Source: Acidimicrobiaceae bacterium | Lineage (GTDB): Bacteria > Actinomycetota > Acidimicrobiia > Acidimicrobiales > RAAP-2 | DNA: 43,260 nucleotides | Direction: 5' to 3' | NCBI GenBank assembly: GCA_003161575.1 | Contig: PMOE01000035.1 | Location: 22,347-65,606 of the forward strand | Shown here: positions 1 through 8,950 of the stretch, one piece after another | How the letters are laid out: every line of letters begins with the position of its first letter | Position numbering within the stretch: position 1 is the first letter of the stretch | Program-made: the position numbers and the translations under genes | The notes under the pieces: generated by a model | The model's database searches: none | Told to the model about the DNA's origin: nothing | What the model saw: the letters and a program-made list of their open reading frames with translations, nothing else

Positions 1-65
1 TGGCCGATCACGATCGGGCCGGACCCGAGGACCAGGATCGACTCGATGTCGTCGCGCCGGGGCAT
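1..65 (-). CDS. carB: Carbamoyl-phosphate synthase large subunit, N-terminal fragment
   Basis: Only the first 21 codons lie in the window; the gene runs off the left edge. The translation begins MPRRDDIESILVLGSGPIVI, the usual N-terminus of CarB with its first nucleotide-binding strand and loop. The large subunit makes carbamoyl phosphate from bicarbonate, ATP and the ammonia channelled from CarA. The ATG at 63-65 comes 3 bp after the carA stop (69-71), so it is the next gene of the pyrimidine operon and is probably translationally coupled to carA. Confidence 0.93.
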   Translation of the reverse strand, partial: MPRRDDIESILVLGSGPIVIG

Positions 66-68
66 GGG

Positions 69-1181
69 CTAGGTGCCCGGGCGCCCGGCGGCGCAGACGT
101 TGAGGTGCTCGCAGAACTCGGCGAACAGGTAACGGGCGTCGTGGGGGCCCGGACCCGCCTCGGGGTGGTATTGCACCGAGAAGGCGGCGGCCGTCGTCGA
201 GCGGATGCCCTCGACGACCCCGTCATTCAAGTTGACATGGGTCACCTCGGTCCCGGGCACGTCGCGCACGGCGTAGTTGTGGTTCTGGCTGGTGACTTCC
301 ACCTGGCCGGTAGACAGGCGCTTGACCGGATGGTTGGAACCGTGGTGGCCGAAGGCCAGTTTGTAGGTGCTCCCACCGAGCGCGGTCGCCAGCAACTGGT
401 GGCCGAGACAGATGCCGAACACCGGCACGTGGCCCACGAGGTCGGCCACCGTGTCGGACAGGGAGCCGAGCGCCGCGGGATCGCCCGGTCCATTCGACAA
501 GAAGACGCCGTCGGGTTCGAGCGCGAGCGCCTCGCTCGCCGGCGTCGATGCCGGCACCACGGTGACCTTCGCCAGCCCGCCCAGGTGGGCCAGCATGGTT
601 TCTTTGACCCCGAAGTCGTAGGCCACCACCGACAACGGCCCGGCTCCTCGCACATAGGGTCGGCTTGTCGTCACTTGGCTGACCAGGTCGCGCCCGTCGG
701 TGCTGAGTGCGACCCGGGCGGCCGCAACGAGCTCGGTCTCACCAGCAGTCCCGAAGGCACAGGGCATCGCTCCCTCGGTCCGTAGGTGCCGGGTGAGGCG
801 GCGGGTGTCGATACCGGTCAGCGCGGGAACACCGTGGCGCACCAAGAAGTCCTCGAACCCCTCGACCGAGCGCCAGCTGCTCGGGGCCACGGTGATGTCG
901 CGGACCACGACCCCTTCGCAAAAGGGTCGAGGGGCCTCGTCGTCGGCCCGGTTCGTCCCGTAGTTGCCGATGTGCGGATAGGTGAAGGCGATGACCTGGC
1001 CGGCGTAGGAAGGGTCGGTCACCACTTCCTGGTAGCCGCTCAACGCGGTATTGAACACCAACTCACCGGTCGAGACCTCCCGGGCGGCACCGGCGGCTTC
1101 ACCTTCGAATACCTCGCCGTCGGCCAGCACCAAAAGGGCCGGTCGGCGTTCATCTTTCATGTTCGGCGCCCGGTCGCTCAC
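69..1181 (-). CDS. carA: Carbamoyl-phosphate synthase small subunit (glutaminase)
   Basis: CarA hydrolyses glutamine and passes ammonia to CarB for carbamoyl phosphate, the precursor of pyrimidines and arginine. The 370-residue protein has the CarA N-terminal domain (residues about 14-150, with [20 protein letters not shown]) and a class I glutamine amidotransferase domain (about 183-360). The nucleophile is Cys258 in [11 protein letters not shown], with His339 and Glu341 in VQYHPEAG. The GTG at 1181 overlaps the pyrC stop as GTGA, which supports this start; an ATG seven codons later (1160) is an alternative. Family length is normal. carB follows after 3 bp. Confidence 0.96.
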   Translation of the reverse strand: MSDRAPNMKDERRPALLVLADGEVFEGEAAGAAREVSTGELVFNTALSGYQEVVTDPSYAGQVIAFTYPHIGNYGTNRADDEAPRPFCEGVVVRDITVAPSSWRSVEGFEDFLVRHGVPALTGIDTRRLTRHLRTEGAMPCAFGTAGETELVAAARVALSTDGRDLVSQVTTSRPYVRGAGPLSVVAYDFGVKETMLAHLGGLAKVTVVPASTPASEALALEPDGVFLSNGPGDPAALGSLSDTVADLVGHVPVFGICLGHQLLATALGGSTYKLAFGHHGSNHPVKRLSTGQVEVTSQNHNYAVRDVPGTEVTHVNLNDGVVEGIRSTTAAAFSVQYHPEAGPGPHDARYLFAEFCEHLNVCAAGRPGT

Positions 1182-2518
1182 CTTTGGGCCTCGGCGTCGA
1201 TCACCACCGGTTCGCCCCGCAGCACCGTGTGGCGCACACGACCGCGCAGCGTGCGCCCGGCGTAGGGGGTGTTGTGGCTCCGACTGGCCAGGCCGGCCCG
1301 ATCCACCTGCCAGCTCGCCTCGGGGTCGAAGACCAAGAGGTTCGCGGCGCCGCCCGGTGCTACTGGGCCGCCCTGGGCGCTGTGCCCGCCGCCACGGGCA
1401 TCGGTCGGACCCAGGGCGGCGATGGTGGCCGGCTGCCAGCTGAACAGGCCGAGGACCCGCTCGGCTGACAAGCGCCCGCTCGAGCCATCCCCGGTCGGGG
1501 CGACCAGTTCACTGAAGGCAACCGAAAGGGCGGTCTCGAGACCGAGCATGCCCGGGGGGGCCTCGTCGAAGGGCACGTCCTTGGTTTCGGGGGTATGGGG
1601 GGCGTGGTCGGTGGCGATGGCGTCGATCGTGCCGTCACACAAGCCGACCTTCACCGCTTCGACGTCGGCGCCGGTCCGCAACGGCGGATTCACCTTGAAA
1701 ATCGGGTCGTAGCCGGCCACCTCGGCATCGGTCAGTGCGAAGTGGTGCGGCGCCGCCTCGGCGGTTACCGCCAGCCCTTCAGCCTTGGCCCGGCGCACCA
1801 ACTCGACCGAGCCGGCGGTCGAGAGGTGCAAGAAGTGCACCGGTGCCCCGGTCAAACGCACGAGCGCGATGTCGCGGGCAACCATGGCTTCTTCGGCCGC
1901 CGCGGGGACCCCGGGAATGCCGAGTCGGCTGGACCAGGCCCCCTCGTGCATGGCCCCACCGGCGGCCAACGCGTCGTCCTCGCAGTGCTGAGCCAAGGTG
2001 ACCCCGAGGCCTTTGGCGTAGTCGAGGGCCCGGCGCATCAACGCCCCGTCTTGGACCCCGGACCCGTCGTCGGTGAACAGGTGGACGCCGAGATCGGCCA
2101 GTTCGGCCATCGGGGCGAGCCGCTCGCCCTCCCGGCGCACGGTGATGGCCCCGGCGACGGCCACCTCGGCCACCGCGCCGCGTCCGAGATCGAGCACTTC
2201 TCGGGCGATCCCCGCGTTGTCGATGGCCGGTTCGGTGTTCGGCATGGCCACCACCGCGGTGTACCCGCCAAGAGCCGCGGCCCGGGTACCCGAGTCAACC
2301 GTCTCGGCCTCCTCCCGGCCCGGTTCGCGCAAGTGAGTGTGCAGATCGACCAGCCCGGGGGCCACCAGGCAACCACCGGCGTCGAGCACTGTGACGCCCT
2401 TGCCGACCGACAGATTCGGGCCGACTTCGGCGATCAGCGCCCCGCTAACGCGCACATCGGCCCGGCGCACCCCGCCCCCGTCTATCACCGTGCCGCCTTG
2501 AATGACGATCTCAGCCAT
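1178..2518 (-). CDS. pyrC: Dihydroorotase
   Basis: Cyclises N-carbamoyl-aspartate to dihydroorotate, the third step of pyrimidine synthesis. The 446-residue protein shows the amidohydrolase metal-binding set: HTH in [11 protein letters not shown], Asp in TDDGSGVQD, His in LAQHCEDD, His in HFLHLSTAG and the catalytic Asp in [10 protein letters not shown]. This is the longer class I type. I chose the ATG at 2516-2518, giving MAEIVIQGG, because the first strand of the beta-sandwich starts there; the frame stays open 16 codons further upstream inside pyrB. The start overlaps the end of pyrB by 8 bp and the stop overlaps the carA start. Confidence 0.95.
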   Translation of the reverse strand: MAEIVIQGGTVIDGGGVRRADVRVSGALIAEVGPNLSVGKGVTVLDAGGCLVAPGLVDLHTHLREPGREEAETVDSGTRAAALGGYTAVVAMPNTEPAIDNAGIAREVLDLGRGAVAEVAVAGAITVRREGERLAPMAELADLGVHLFTDDGSGVQDGALMRRALDYAKGLGVTLAQHCEDDALAAGGAMHEGAWSSRLGIPGVPAAAEEAMVARDIALVRLTGAPVHFLHLSTAGSVELVRRAKAEGLAVTAEAAPHHFALTDAEVAGYDPIFKVNPPLRTGADVEAVKVGLCDGTIDAIATDHAPHTPETKDVPFDEAPPGMLGLETALSVAFSELVAPTGDGSSGRLSAERVLGLFSWQPATIAALGPTDARGGGHSAQGGPVAPGGAANLLVFDPEASWQVDRAGLASRSHNTPYAGRTLRGRVRHTVLRGEPVVIDAEAQR

Positions 2519-3560
2519 GGGCGGCCTGGAGTTCTTCGACCGGAGCGTCGGCCTCGAGCCCGCCACCCGCGCCGAGCAACAAGAACAGCACGGCCATCCG
2601 GACGGCCACCCCGTTGGTCACTTGACGGGTCGCGACAGTGAGGGGCAGGTCGGCCACATCGCCGGAGATCTCGACACCTCGGACCATCGGTCCGGGGTGG
2701 GTGACGATGGCGCGCTCGGACAAGAGTCCCACCCGCCGGGTGGTGAGTCCCCAGTGGGTTGTGTACTCGCGAAGCGACGGAACAAACTCGCCGCTCCCGC
2801 GTTCGGCCTGGAGGCGCAGGAGCGAGACCACATCGGCCTCGGCCAAGGCAGTGTCGAAGTCGTCGGCCACCCGCACCGGCCACCCTTCGAGAGAGGGGGG
2901 CAATAGGGTCCTCGGCGCGGCCAGAGTCACTGTCGCCCCAAGAGCGCTGTAGGCCAGGATCTCCGAGCGCGCGACCCGGCTGTGCCGGATGTCACCGACC
3001 AGGAGCACCCGCAGACCGTCGAAACACCCGATCCCTTCGGGATCGGCGCCAAAACGCTCGGCCAAGACCTGTCGGACGGTGAAGCAGTCGAGCAGCGCTT
3101 GGGTTGGGTGCTCGTGCCAGCCGTCGCCGGCGTTGATCACCCGCGCCCGCTCGGCCCAGCGGGCCACCTGATGCGGGGCACCCGACGAGGGGTGGCGCAC
3201 GATCAGGGCGTCGATGCCCATGGCCTCGATCGTCTCGACCGTGTCGCGCAGCGACTCCCCCTTTTTGACCGAGGAGTTGGAGACCCCAAAGGACAGCACA
3301 TCGGCCGACAGGCGCTTGGCCGCCGTCTCAAAGGACAGGCGGGTCCGGGTCGATTCCTCGAAGAACACGGTGGCCACCGCCCGCCCCCGCAGGGTGGGGA
3401 CCTTCGGAATGGCCCGGCGCTCCACTTCGGCGAAGGCCTCGGCCACCCGGAGCACCTCGGCGATCCCCTCGCGGCCGAGGTCGGCCACCGAGAGGAGGTG
3501 TCGCCCGATCCCGACGCGGGGCTCGGCCGCCGGCGGAGCGTCCGCCGGTTCCGCGCTCAT
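2511..3560 (-). CDS. pyrB: Aspartate carbamoyltransferase catalytic subunit
   Basis: Joins carbamoyl phosphate and aspartate to N-carbamoyl-aspartate. At 349 residues it carries the carbamoyl-phosphate site STRTR (70-74, in [15 protein letters not shown]), HPTQALLD at 151-158, and a C-terminal [11 protein letters not shown] for aspartate binding. The roughly 15-residue acidic/proline N-terminal extension is not part of the fold. Its ATG overlaps the pyrR stop as ATGA. No pyrI regulatory subunit gene lies beside it, which fits control through PyrR. Confidence 0.96.
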   Translation of the reverse strand: MSAEPADAPPAAEPRVGIGRHLLSVADLGREGIAEVLRVAEAFAEVERRAIPKVPTLRGRAVATVFFEESTRTRLSFETAAKRLSADVLSFGVSNSSVKKGESLRDTVETIEAMGIDALIVRHPSSGAPHQVARWAERARVINAGDGWHEHPTQALLDCFTVRQVLAERFGADPEGIGCFDGLRVLLVGDIRHSRVARSEILAYSALGATVTLAAPRTLLPPSLEGWPVRVADDFDTALAEADVVSLLRLQAERGSGEFVPSLREYTTHWGLTTRRVGLLSERAIVTHPGPMVRGVEISGDVADLPLTVATRQVTNGVAVRMAVLFLLLGAGGGLEADAPVEELQAAHG

Positions 3561-4126
3561 CGGTCGACCAGGGTGCCGATGGACACCCCGTCCTCGCTCA
3601 CGTCGACCATCTCCTCACGCCGGGTCGGGAGGTTCTTGCCCACATAGTCGGGCCGGATCGGCAGCTCGCGGTGCCCCCGGTCGACCATGACGGCCAGCTG
3701 GACCGATCGGGCCCGGCCGTAGTCGCTGAGTGCGTTGAGAGCGGCCCGCACCGTCCGGCCAGTGAACAGCACGTCATCAACCAGCACGACGATCCGCCCG
3801 GTCAAGTCGACGGGAATATCGGTCGTCGCTTCAGGCAGAACCGGGCGTAGCCCAATGTCATCTCGGTAAAAGGCCACGTCGAGAGTGCCCACGGGCACGC
3901 TCTCCCCCTCCATCTCGAAAAGAACCCGGGCCATGCGTTCGGCCAGGGGGACCCCACCGGTTTGCAGACCGACGAGGACGATGTCTTCGAGCCCGCCGTT
4001 GCGCTCGGCAACCTCATGGGCCATGCGCGTGACGGCCCGTTGCAGGTCGGAGGGGGTGAGGACCTGGGCGTGAGGGACAAACACGCCACCGAGCGGTCGG
4101 GTATGGCTGCGCTCGCGTTCGGCCAC
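3557..4126 (-). CDS. pyrR: Bifunctional pyrimidine regulator / uracil phosphoribosyltransferase PyrR
   Basis: First gene of the pyr operon. PyrR binds UMP/UTP and a hairpin in pyr mRNA and can also act as a uracil phosphoribosyltransferase. The 189-residue protein has the type I phosphoribosyltransferase fold with the PRPP loop [12 protein letters not shown] at about 114-125, and GLQTGG at 53-58. It starts at GTG 4126 with a strong ribosome binding site (AGGAGG on the minus strand, about 4132-4137). Just ahead of that site lies a hairpin resembling the PyrR-binding loop (4145-4162), suggesting that PyrR represses its own operon at translation, as described for mycobacteria. Confidence 0.95.
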   Translation of the reverse strand: MAERERSHTRPLGGVFVPHAQVLTPSDLQRAVTRMAHEVAERNGGLEDIVLVGLQTGGVPLAERMARVLFEMEGESVPVGTLDVAFYRDDIGLRPVLPEATTDIPVDLTGRIVVLVDDVLFTGRTVRAALNALSDYGRARSVQLAVMVDRGHRELPIRPDYVGKNLPTRREEMVDVSEDGVSIGTLVDR

Positions 4127-4144
4127 CGGTTTCCTCCTGCCGTT

Positions 4145-4162
4145 CGGGCCTCACGGGACCCG
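4145..4162 (-). promoter_or_regulatory. Putative PyrR-binding loop in the pyr leader
   Basis: On the minus strand the leader reads CGGGTCCCGTGAGGCCCG. A CGGG/CCCG stem closes TCCCGTGAGG, which fits the PyrR anti-antiterminator loop consensus (ARUCCNGNGAGGYU) everywhere except the outermost pair, where A-U is replaced by G-C and pairing is kept. It ends about 8 nt before the pyrR ribosome binding site. I see no terminator with a T-tract, so translational control is more likely than attenuation. Confidence 0.72.
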
Positions 4163-4180
4163 CTTCACGGTCAGACCCAG

Positions 4181-4186
4181 AGGATA
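4181..4186 (-). promoter_or_regulatory. Putative -10 box of the pyr operon
   Basis: TATCCT on the minus strand (plus: aggata). Transcription from about 4175 would give a roughly 50-nt leader containing the PyrR hairpin and the ribosome binding site. No good -35 is visible at 17-18 bp. Confidence 0.45.
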
Positions 4187-4274
4187 GCAGCGACACCTCG
4201 GAGACGGAGCGCCGACAGCGTCCCGCACACCGCTACCCACCTCGATCCGGGCGGGCCCGTGCCACGATGTCTCG

Positions 4275-4735
4275 GTGACCTCTGCGCCGGTCCCGCTCGC
4301 CCCGGGAGTCTGGCGCATCCCGACGCTCGGCAAGAACCTCATCAACTCGTTCGCCTTCGTCGACAAGGACGGGACGGTGGCCCTGATCGATGCCGGTTTG
4401 AAGGGCGCCTCGAAAAAGCTGGTGGCGGGGCTCTCGGAGATCGGTAAGCGACCGGCGGACGTCAACCGGATCTTGCTCACCCACGCCCACCATGATCACG
4501 GTGGCGGCGGGGCCGCCATGCGCGAGTGTACCGGCGCCCCCCTCCACATCCTTCAGACAAGATGACGTACTCCTTCGCCCCCCTTTGCACCAACACCAGG
4601 CTTTCCAAAGACACCGCCGACCGGCTCGGCGAGGTCGACTACGAGATCGCCGCCTTCACCCATGGGCCCGAGATCCGAGACGGTGCCCGAGACGTGGTCC
4701 GGGCTTTTCTCCTCGGGCGCCAGCGCACACGCTGA
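4275..4735 (+). pseudogene. Metallo-beta-lactamase-fold hydrolase, internally deleted and frameshifted
   Basis: Two pieces of one metallo-beta-lactamase-fold protein lie in different frames. Piece 1 (GTG 4275 to TGA 4565, 96 aa) has the first strands and the HxHxDH metal motif, ILLTHAHHDHGG. Piece 2 (from about 4562 to 4735) reads LGEVDYEIAAFTHGPEIRDG, typical of the C-terminal end of the family, including the last His. The middle, which carries the second and third metal-ligand regions, is missing: intact relatives are about 220-240 residues and only about 150 are accounted for. The junction is near 4553-4565, where the stop TGA overlaps an ATG. Without the central ligands the product is unlikely to be active. 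Confidence 0.8.
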
Positions 4736-4816
4736 GACTGCGAGCCGGTGCTCAGCAGCGACGCCCTGTGACCTCAAACATTGTGCGCCGGGCCGAGCGT
4801 GGGGCTACGGACCATT

Positions 4817-4856
4817 CATCGCCGGGGATATTCAGGTGCGCACCTTGCCGGCGATG
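4817..4856. repeat. Nested inverted repeats at the end of the aroC-nusB operon
   Basis: CATCGCCGG (4817-4825) and CCGGCGATG (4848-4856) form a perfect 9-bp inverted repeat. Inside it is a perfect 12-bp palindrome AGGTGCGCACCT (4834-4845) that overlaps the nusB stop. The RNA could form a hairpin at the operon's 3' end, but there is no T-tract, so a terminator role is only possible. Confidence 0.4.
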
Positions 4857-5230
4857 GTCGAGAGCACGCCGTTGACAAAGCCGCCGGACTCCTCGGTCGA
4901 ATAGGTCTTGACCAGCTCCACCGCTTCGTCGATTATCACCGCCACCGGCGGTCCGGCGGGATCAAGCAGTTCGGCGATCGCCAGCTCGAGGACCAGGCGA
5001 TCGACCACCGCCAACCGCTCGAGGGGCCAACCGACCGAGACTTCGGCGATCAGGGCGTCGGCCTTCGGGCGCGATGCCTCTGTGGCAGCAATCAGGGCCG
5101 TGACAAACGGATCGGGGGTGACCGGCAGGACTGCCACCACGGCGGCCGGGCTCTCGCCTTTTATGTCGGCCTCGTAGAGCAAAGAGAGCGCCCGCTCACG
5201 CGATTGGTGCCGGGTGGCGCTGTCGTCCAC
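4832..5230 (-). CDS. nusB: Transcription antitermination factor NusB
   Basis: NusB with NusE (S10) binds boxA of rRNA leaders and promotes processive, antiterminated transcription. The 132-residue protein is all-helical, with the family signatures HQSRERALSLLYEADI near the N-terminus and VIIDEAVELVKTYSTEESGGFVNGVL at the C-terminus (quoted in part: EAVELVKTYSTEESGGFVNG). The GTG start at 5230 follows the efp stop by one base. It is the last gene of the aroC-to-nusB operon; the efp-nusB pair is a common arrangement. Confidence 0.94.
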   Translation of the reverse strand: MDDSATRHQSRERALSLLYEADIKGESPAAVVAVLPVTPDPFVTALIAATEASRPKADALIAEVSVGWPLERLAVVDRLVLELAIAELLDPAGPPVAVIIDEAVELVKTYSTEESGGFVNGVLSTIAGKVRT

Positions 5231-5231
5231 C

Positions 5232-5792
5232 TCAGGCCCGGGTCAAGTACTCGCCCGATCGGGTGTCGACCTTCAACATGTCCCCGGGATTGACAAACAG
5301 CGGCACCTGGACGATCAGACCGGTCTCAAGGGTGGCCGGCTTTCGGGCGCCCGATACCCGGTCCCCTTGGACACCGGGCTCGGTGTCGGTCACCTTGAGC
5401 TCGACCGCAGCGGGCAGGTCGACACCGACGATCTCGTTGTCATAGATCTGCAAGACGGCCTCGTCGGTCTCTTTCAGGTAGCTCGCGGCGTCACCCAGCG
5501 CCGTCGGAGGAACCTGCAATTGTTCGTAGTTGGTGGTGTCCATGAACACGTAGTCGGTGCCGTCGCGGTAGAGGAACTGCATCTCGCGCTTGTCGATGAT
5601 CGCCTGCTCGAGTTTCTCGTCGGCCCGGTAGGTGCGTTCAACTACCGCTCCGCTGCGGACGTTCTTGAGCTTGGTGCGGACGAAGGCCCCGCCCTTGCCG
5701 GGTTTGACGTGCTGGAACTCGACGACGCTGAATAGACCCTCGGGAAGGTCGAGGGTCATCCCGTTCTTGAGATCGTTGGTGGAGACAGCCAT
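5232..5792 (-). CDS. efp: Translation elongation factor P
   Basis: EF-P rescues ribosomes stalled at polyproline. It is 186 residues from the ATG at 5790-5792 (MAVSTNDLKNGMTLDL), the normal length. The frame stays open far upstream but that part is antisense/overlap of the M24 peptidase gene and has no EF-P homology. Domain I carries the loop VKPGKGGAFVRTKLKN, with Lys at the tip position that is modified in E. coli; the OB domains end with VFVNPGDMLKVDTRSGEYL. The upstream gene's stop and this start share a base (TGATG), indicating coupling. No epmA/epmB is visible in the window. Confidence 0.96.
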   Translation of the reverse strand: MAVSTNDLKNGMTLDLPEGLFSVVEFQHVKPGKGGAFVRTKLKNVRSGAVVERTYRADEKLEQAIIDKREMQFLYRDGTDYVFMDTTNYEQLQVPPTALGDAASYLKETDEAVLQIYDNEIVGVDLPAAVELKVTDTEPGVQGDRVSGARKPATLETGLIVQVPLFVNPGDMLKVDTRSGEYLTRA

Positions 5793-6898
5793 CAGGCAGC
5801 GACATCCTTTGTGAACGTGGTGAGGGCGCGGCTGCCCTCCTCGGTCACCACAAGTGTGTCCTCGATTCGGACTCCGCCGACGCCAGGGAGATACACCCCC
5901 GGTTCGACCGTGACAACTACGCCGGGGGCGAGGATAGCAGTGCCCAGTGGGCTTACCGTCGGGGCCTCGTGGATATCGAGTCCTACGCCATGGCCGGTCC
6001 CGTGCTCGAAACGCTCGGCCCATCCGGCCTCGGCGATCACCTGACGGCACACGTCGTCGACCTCCTTGGTGCCCGCTCCGGGTCGTACCGCAGCGACACC
6101 GTCTGCCTGGGAAGCCCGCACCACGGCGAAGACCCGGGCGAGCTCTCCCTGAGGCTCGCCGCCGACACAGAATGTTCGCGTCATGTCCGAGCGGTAACCC
6201 TCGAATGTCGCACCGAAGTCCACGACCACTGGATCGCCGGTCACAATCGCCCGATCGGTCGGCTGGTGATGAGGTTTGGCCGAGTTCGGACCGGTCGCCA
6301 CGATCGTGTCGAAGGCCGTGCTCTCGGCCCCGCCCCGACGCATCGCTGTGTCAAGGGCGAGGGCGAATTGGACCTCGCTGATGCCCGAGGACAAAAGAGG
6401 CAGCACCTCGGCCAGCGCGGCGTCGGCGATGGCGGCTGCCCGGGTCATGCGCGCCACCTCCCCGTCGTCTTTCACCTCGCGCAACGCTTCGACCACCCCG
6501 CTGGTCGGCGTCACTTCGATCCCTTCGAGCAACTCACTCCAACGTTGGCTGGCCGCCCAGGTCACGTTGTCCGCTTCGAGGCCGACCCGCTCGACGCCCG
6601 TCACTGCCTCTTTCACCGCGTCGCGCTGGGCCTGAAGGCCCCCGATCTCGATCACGACTCGCGAATCGACACCGGCCGCCGCCACCTGCTCGGCCGACTG
6701 GGTCCGGTAGCGGCCGTCGGTCGTCAACATGGCCCGCGAGCCGGTGACCACGAGGATCCCGGCGGAGCCGGTGAACCCGGTGAGGTACCGGATATTCGGG
6801 AGCGTGGTCACAACGAGCCCGTCTACCTCGGCTTCAACCAGGCGCCCGGAGAGCGCGTCAAGGCGGCCGCCCACTTCGAGGGGCGGGAACTCGGTCAT
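5792..6898 (-). CDS. Xaa-Pro aminopeptidase/dipeptidase, M24 family
   Basis: A cytoplasmic metallopeptidase predicted to release N-terminal residues next to proline. The 368-residue protein has a creatinase-type N-terminal domain (about 1-130, with NIRYLTGFTGSAG) and an M24 'pita-bread' domain. The five metal ligands can be seen: Asp in VVDFGATFEGY, Asp in SDMTRTF, His in GTGHGVGLDIHE, Glu in TVEPGVYL and Glu in GGVRIEDTLVV. The ATG overlaps the aroQ stop (ATGA). An M24 peptidase beside efp is a widespread gene pair; both handle proline-rich sequences. pepP versus pepQ cannot be settled from sequence alone. Confidence 0.93.
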   Translation of the reverse strand: MTEFPPLEVGGRLDALSGRLVEAEVDGLVVTTLPNIRYLTGFTGSAGILVVTGSRAMLTTDGRYRTQSAEQVAAAGVDSRVVIEIGGLQAQRDAVKEAVTGVERVGLEADNVTWAASQRWSELLEGIEVTPTSGVVEALREVKDDGEVARMTRAAAIADAALAEVLPLLSSGISEVQFALALDTAMRRGGAESTAFDTIVATGPNSAKPHHQPTDRAIVTGDPVVVDFGATFEGYRSDMTRTFCVGGEPQGELARVFAVVRASQADGVAAVRPGAGTKEVDDVCRQVIAEAGWAERFEHGTGHGVGLDIHEAPTVSPLGTAILAPGVVVTVEPGVYLPGVGGVRIEDTLVVTEEGSRALTTFTKDVAA

Positions 6899-7374
6899 CT
6901 CTGGTTCTCCTTGTTCTCGTCGAGCGGTCGGTTCTCGTCGAGCAGACGCTTGGCGGCTTCGACGGCCAGCTCGTAACCAAGGCCCCCGAATCCGGCGATC
7001 ACGCCGTTGGCCACCGGGGCGATCACCGAGGTGTGCCGGAACGGCTCGCGCCCCGCGGGGTTCGAGAGGTGCAATTCGATGACCACGCCATCAAAGGCGG
7101 CCAGCGCATCGTGCAACGACCAACTGGTGTGGGTGAGGGCTCCGGCGTTCACGATCAGCGCGTCGGCGTTGCCTCTCGCCCGGTGCACCGCCTCGATCAG
7201 CTCGCCTTCGTGGTTGGACTGGAGGTGCTCGACTACGACGCCCACCCGGCGTCCGGCCTCGGTGGCCCGCCCCACATGGTCGTCCAGGGTGTCGGTTCCG
7301 TAGACGGAAGGCTCACGCCAACCCAAAAGATTCAGGTTCGGGCCCGAGAGCACCAGCACCACGGGATCGCTCAT
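6895..7374 (-). CDS. aroQ: 3-dehydroquinate dehydratase, type II
   Basis: Dehydrates 3-dehydroquinate to 3-dehydroshikimate in the shikimate pathway. The 159-residue protein has the type II signature GPNLNLLGWREPSVYG with the catalytic Arg and Tyr, NAGALTHTSWSLHDAL, the active-site His in IELHLSNP and REPFRHTSVI. The ATG overlaps the aroB stop. The C-terminal tail (LLDENRPLDENKENQR) is charged, contains a short duplicated LDEN element and is probably disordered. Confidence 0.96.
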   Translation of the reverse strand: MSDPVVLVLSGPNLNLLGWREPSVYGTDTLDDHVGRATEAGRRVGVVVEHLQSNHEGELIEAVHRARGNADALIVNAGALTHTSWSLHDALAAFDGVVIELHLSNPAGREPFRHTSVIAPVANGVIAGFGGLGYELAVEAAKRLLDENRPLDENKENQR

Positions 7375-8426
7375 TGGTCCACCTTCATCTCCGCCAGGGT
7401 AGCCAGCACGTCGGCCGAGCCCACCGCCCGCACCGGCTCGACCCCACCTGGCCCGTCAAGCACAAAGGTCAGGTCGTGCTGGGCCTTCTTGTCCCGGGCC
7501 ATGAATGAGAGGATCCGCTCGGGATCGACGCCCGCGGGGAGTGCGGTGGGCAGATCGAAGGCGCCCACAACGCGTCGGTGAAGTTCGACCCGGTGGTCGT
7601 CGATGCGGCCGAGACGCCGGGCCAGCAGGGCGGCGTAGACGAGTCCGATGGCCACCGCTTCTCCATGGCGCAGGTCACCACGGCCCTCGGCGAACCCGGC
7701 CGCCTCGAGGGCGTGGGCCAGGGTGTGTCCGTAGTTGAGGATCATCCGGCGGTCTCCTTCGCGCTCATCGGCCGAGACAAATTCAGCCTTGAGCGCCACG
7801 CACCGGGCCACCTGTTCGTCGAGGGGAAGATCGAGCAGCGAGGCGTCGGGGTCGCCCGGCGCCAAGAAGGCGTACTTGGCCATCTCCCCTCGCCCGCTGG
7901 CCCACTCACGGGGCGACAAGGTGGCCAGCATTTCGGTGTCACACAGCACGCCGGCAGGCTGCCAGAACGCGCCGAGGAGGTTCTTGCCCTCGGGCAGGTT
8001 CACCCCGGTCTTTCCGCCCACAGCGGCATCGACCTGGGCCAACAGCGTTGTGGCCACGTTCACATACGCCGTGCCTCGGTGAAAGCTTGCCGCGGCGAAC
8101 CCGGCCACATCGGTGACTACCCCTCCACCGAGTGCGACCACCACGTCGCCGCGGGCGAGCCCGCGCTGGGCAAAACCCGAGCAGAGGGTCTCAACGGTGG
8201 CGAGGGATTTGGCCGCTTCCCCCTCGGGCACGGTCAGCACCTCGTGGGGCAACCCACAGTTGAGGCCCTCCAGCCACCCGGCATCGATCAGGGCTCGTTG
8301 GGTCACCACGATGGCCTGGCGGACCGAACCCACCCGGGCCACCATGGCCGCCAGCTCGTGACGGGCCCCCTCGCCCACCACGACGTCGTAGGAGCGTTCG
8401 GCCAACGAGACCCTGACCCTGTTCAC
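7371..8426 (-). CDS. aroB: 3-dehydroquinate synthase
   Basis: Converts DAHP to 3-dehydroquinate using NAD and a divalent metal. The 351-residue protein contains the NAD-binding segment VVALGGGVVTDVAGFAAA, the active-site stretch TTLLAQVDAAVGGKTGVN and metal-binding histidines in NYGHTLAHALE and LRHGEAVAIGL. Length is typical. It sits between aroK and aroQ with 4-bp overlaps on both sides, so the shikimate enzymes are made from one transcript. Confidence 0.96.
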   Translation of the reverse strand: MNRVRVSLAERSYDVVVGEGARHELAAMVARVGSVRQAIVVTQRALIDAGWLEGLNCGLPHEVLTVPEGEAAKSLATVETLCSGFAQRGLARGDVVVALGGGVVTDVAGFAAASFHRGTAYVNVATTLLAQVDAAVGGKTGVNLPEGKNLLGAFWQPAGVLCDTEMLATLSPREWASGRGEMAKYAFLAPGDPDASLLDLPLDEQVARCVALKAEFVSADEREGDRRMILNYGHTLAHALEAAGFAEGRGDLRHGEAVAIGLVYAALLARRLGRIDDHRVELHRRVVGAFDLPTALPAGVDPERILSFMARDKKAQHDLTFVLDGPGGVEPVRAVGSADVLATLAEMKVDQ

Positions 8427-8950
8427 GTCGGCTCCTCGGCCGCCGCCAGCACCTGTTCGGCCACTTGCTCCGCCGCCAGGTGGTCCACGTCGACCACGGC
8501 GTCTGCGATCTCGGCGTACAAGGGATCACGGACCTCGGCAAGCCGGGCCAAGGTGCTCGCCGGGTCGTCGTGTAAGAGCGGGCGGCCCTGCCCGTCGCCC
8601 ACCCGGACCGCCAAGGTCGAGGGCTCGGCCCGTAACCACACCACCCGGCCGCCGGCGGCCAGCCGGGACCGGTTCAGCGGGTCGAGCACCGCGCCACCAG
8701 CGACCGACACGACGACCGGGTCATCGCGAGCGAGGGCCTCGGCCAGGGCCGCCGACTCCGCGCCGCGAAATGTGGCTTCGCCGTCGGTGCTGAAGATCTC
8801 GGCCACGGAGCGTCCCGTGGCTCTTTCCACCTCGGCGTCTGAATCGAGGTAGTCCCAGCCGAGGCGGTCGGCGACCAACCGTCCAACCGTGGACTTGCCC
8901 GCACCCATCATCCCGATCAAAAGGAGCCGGCGAGGGCCGCCATCGCTCAC
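8423..8950 (-). CDS. aroK: Shikimate kinase
   Basis: Phosphorylates shikimate at the 3-OH with ATP. The 175-residue P-loop protein has Walker [10 protein letters not shown] at 13-21, the shikimate-binding DSDAEVE, FRGAES, a VSVAGGAV stretch lining the substrate site, and the lid with [10 protein letters not shown]. The start overlaps the aroC stop (4 bp) and the stop overlaps the aroB start. Confidence 0.95.
   Translation of the reverse strand: MSDGGPRRLLLIGMMGAGKSTVGRLVADRLGWDYLDSDAEVERATGRSVAEIFSTDGEATFRGAESAALAEALARDDPVVVSVAGGAVLDPLNRSRLAAGGRVVWLRAEPSTLAVRVGDGQGRPLLHDDPASTLARLAEVRDPLYAEIADAVVDVDHLAAEQVAEQVLAAAEEPT

Noticed and set aside
5793-6050. N-terminal extension of efp upstream of ATG 5792
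   Set aside because: The extra residues are Arg/Gly-rich without EF-P homology and lie within the M24 peptidase gene; TGATG coupling fixes the start at 5792.
7578-8852. 424-codon plus-strand frame opposite aroB and aroK
   Set aside because: No recognisable domain, and both opposite genes are clearly real with 4-bp overlaps.
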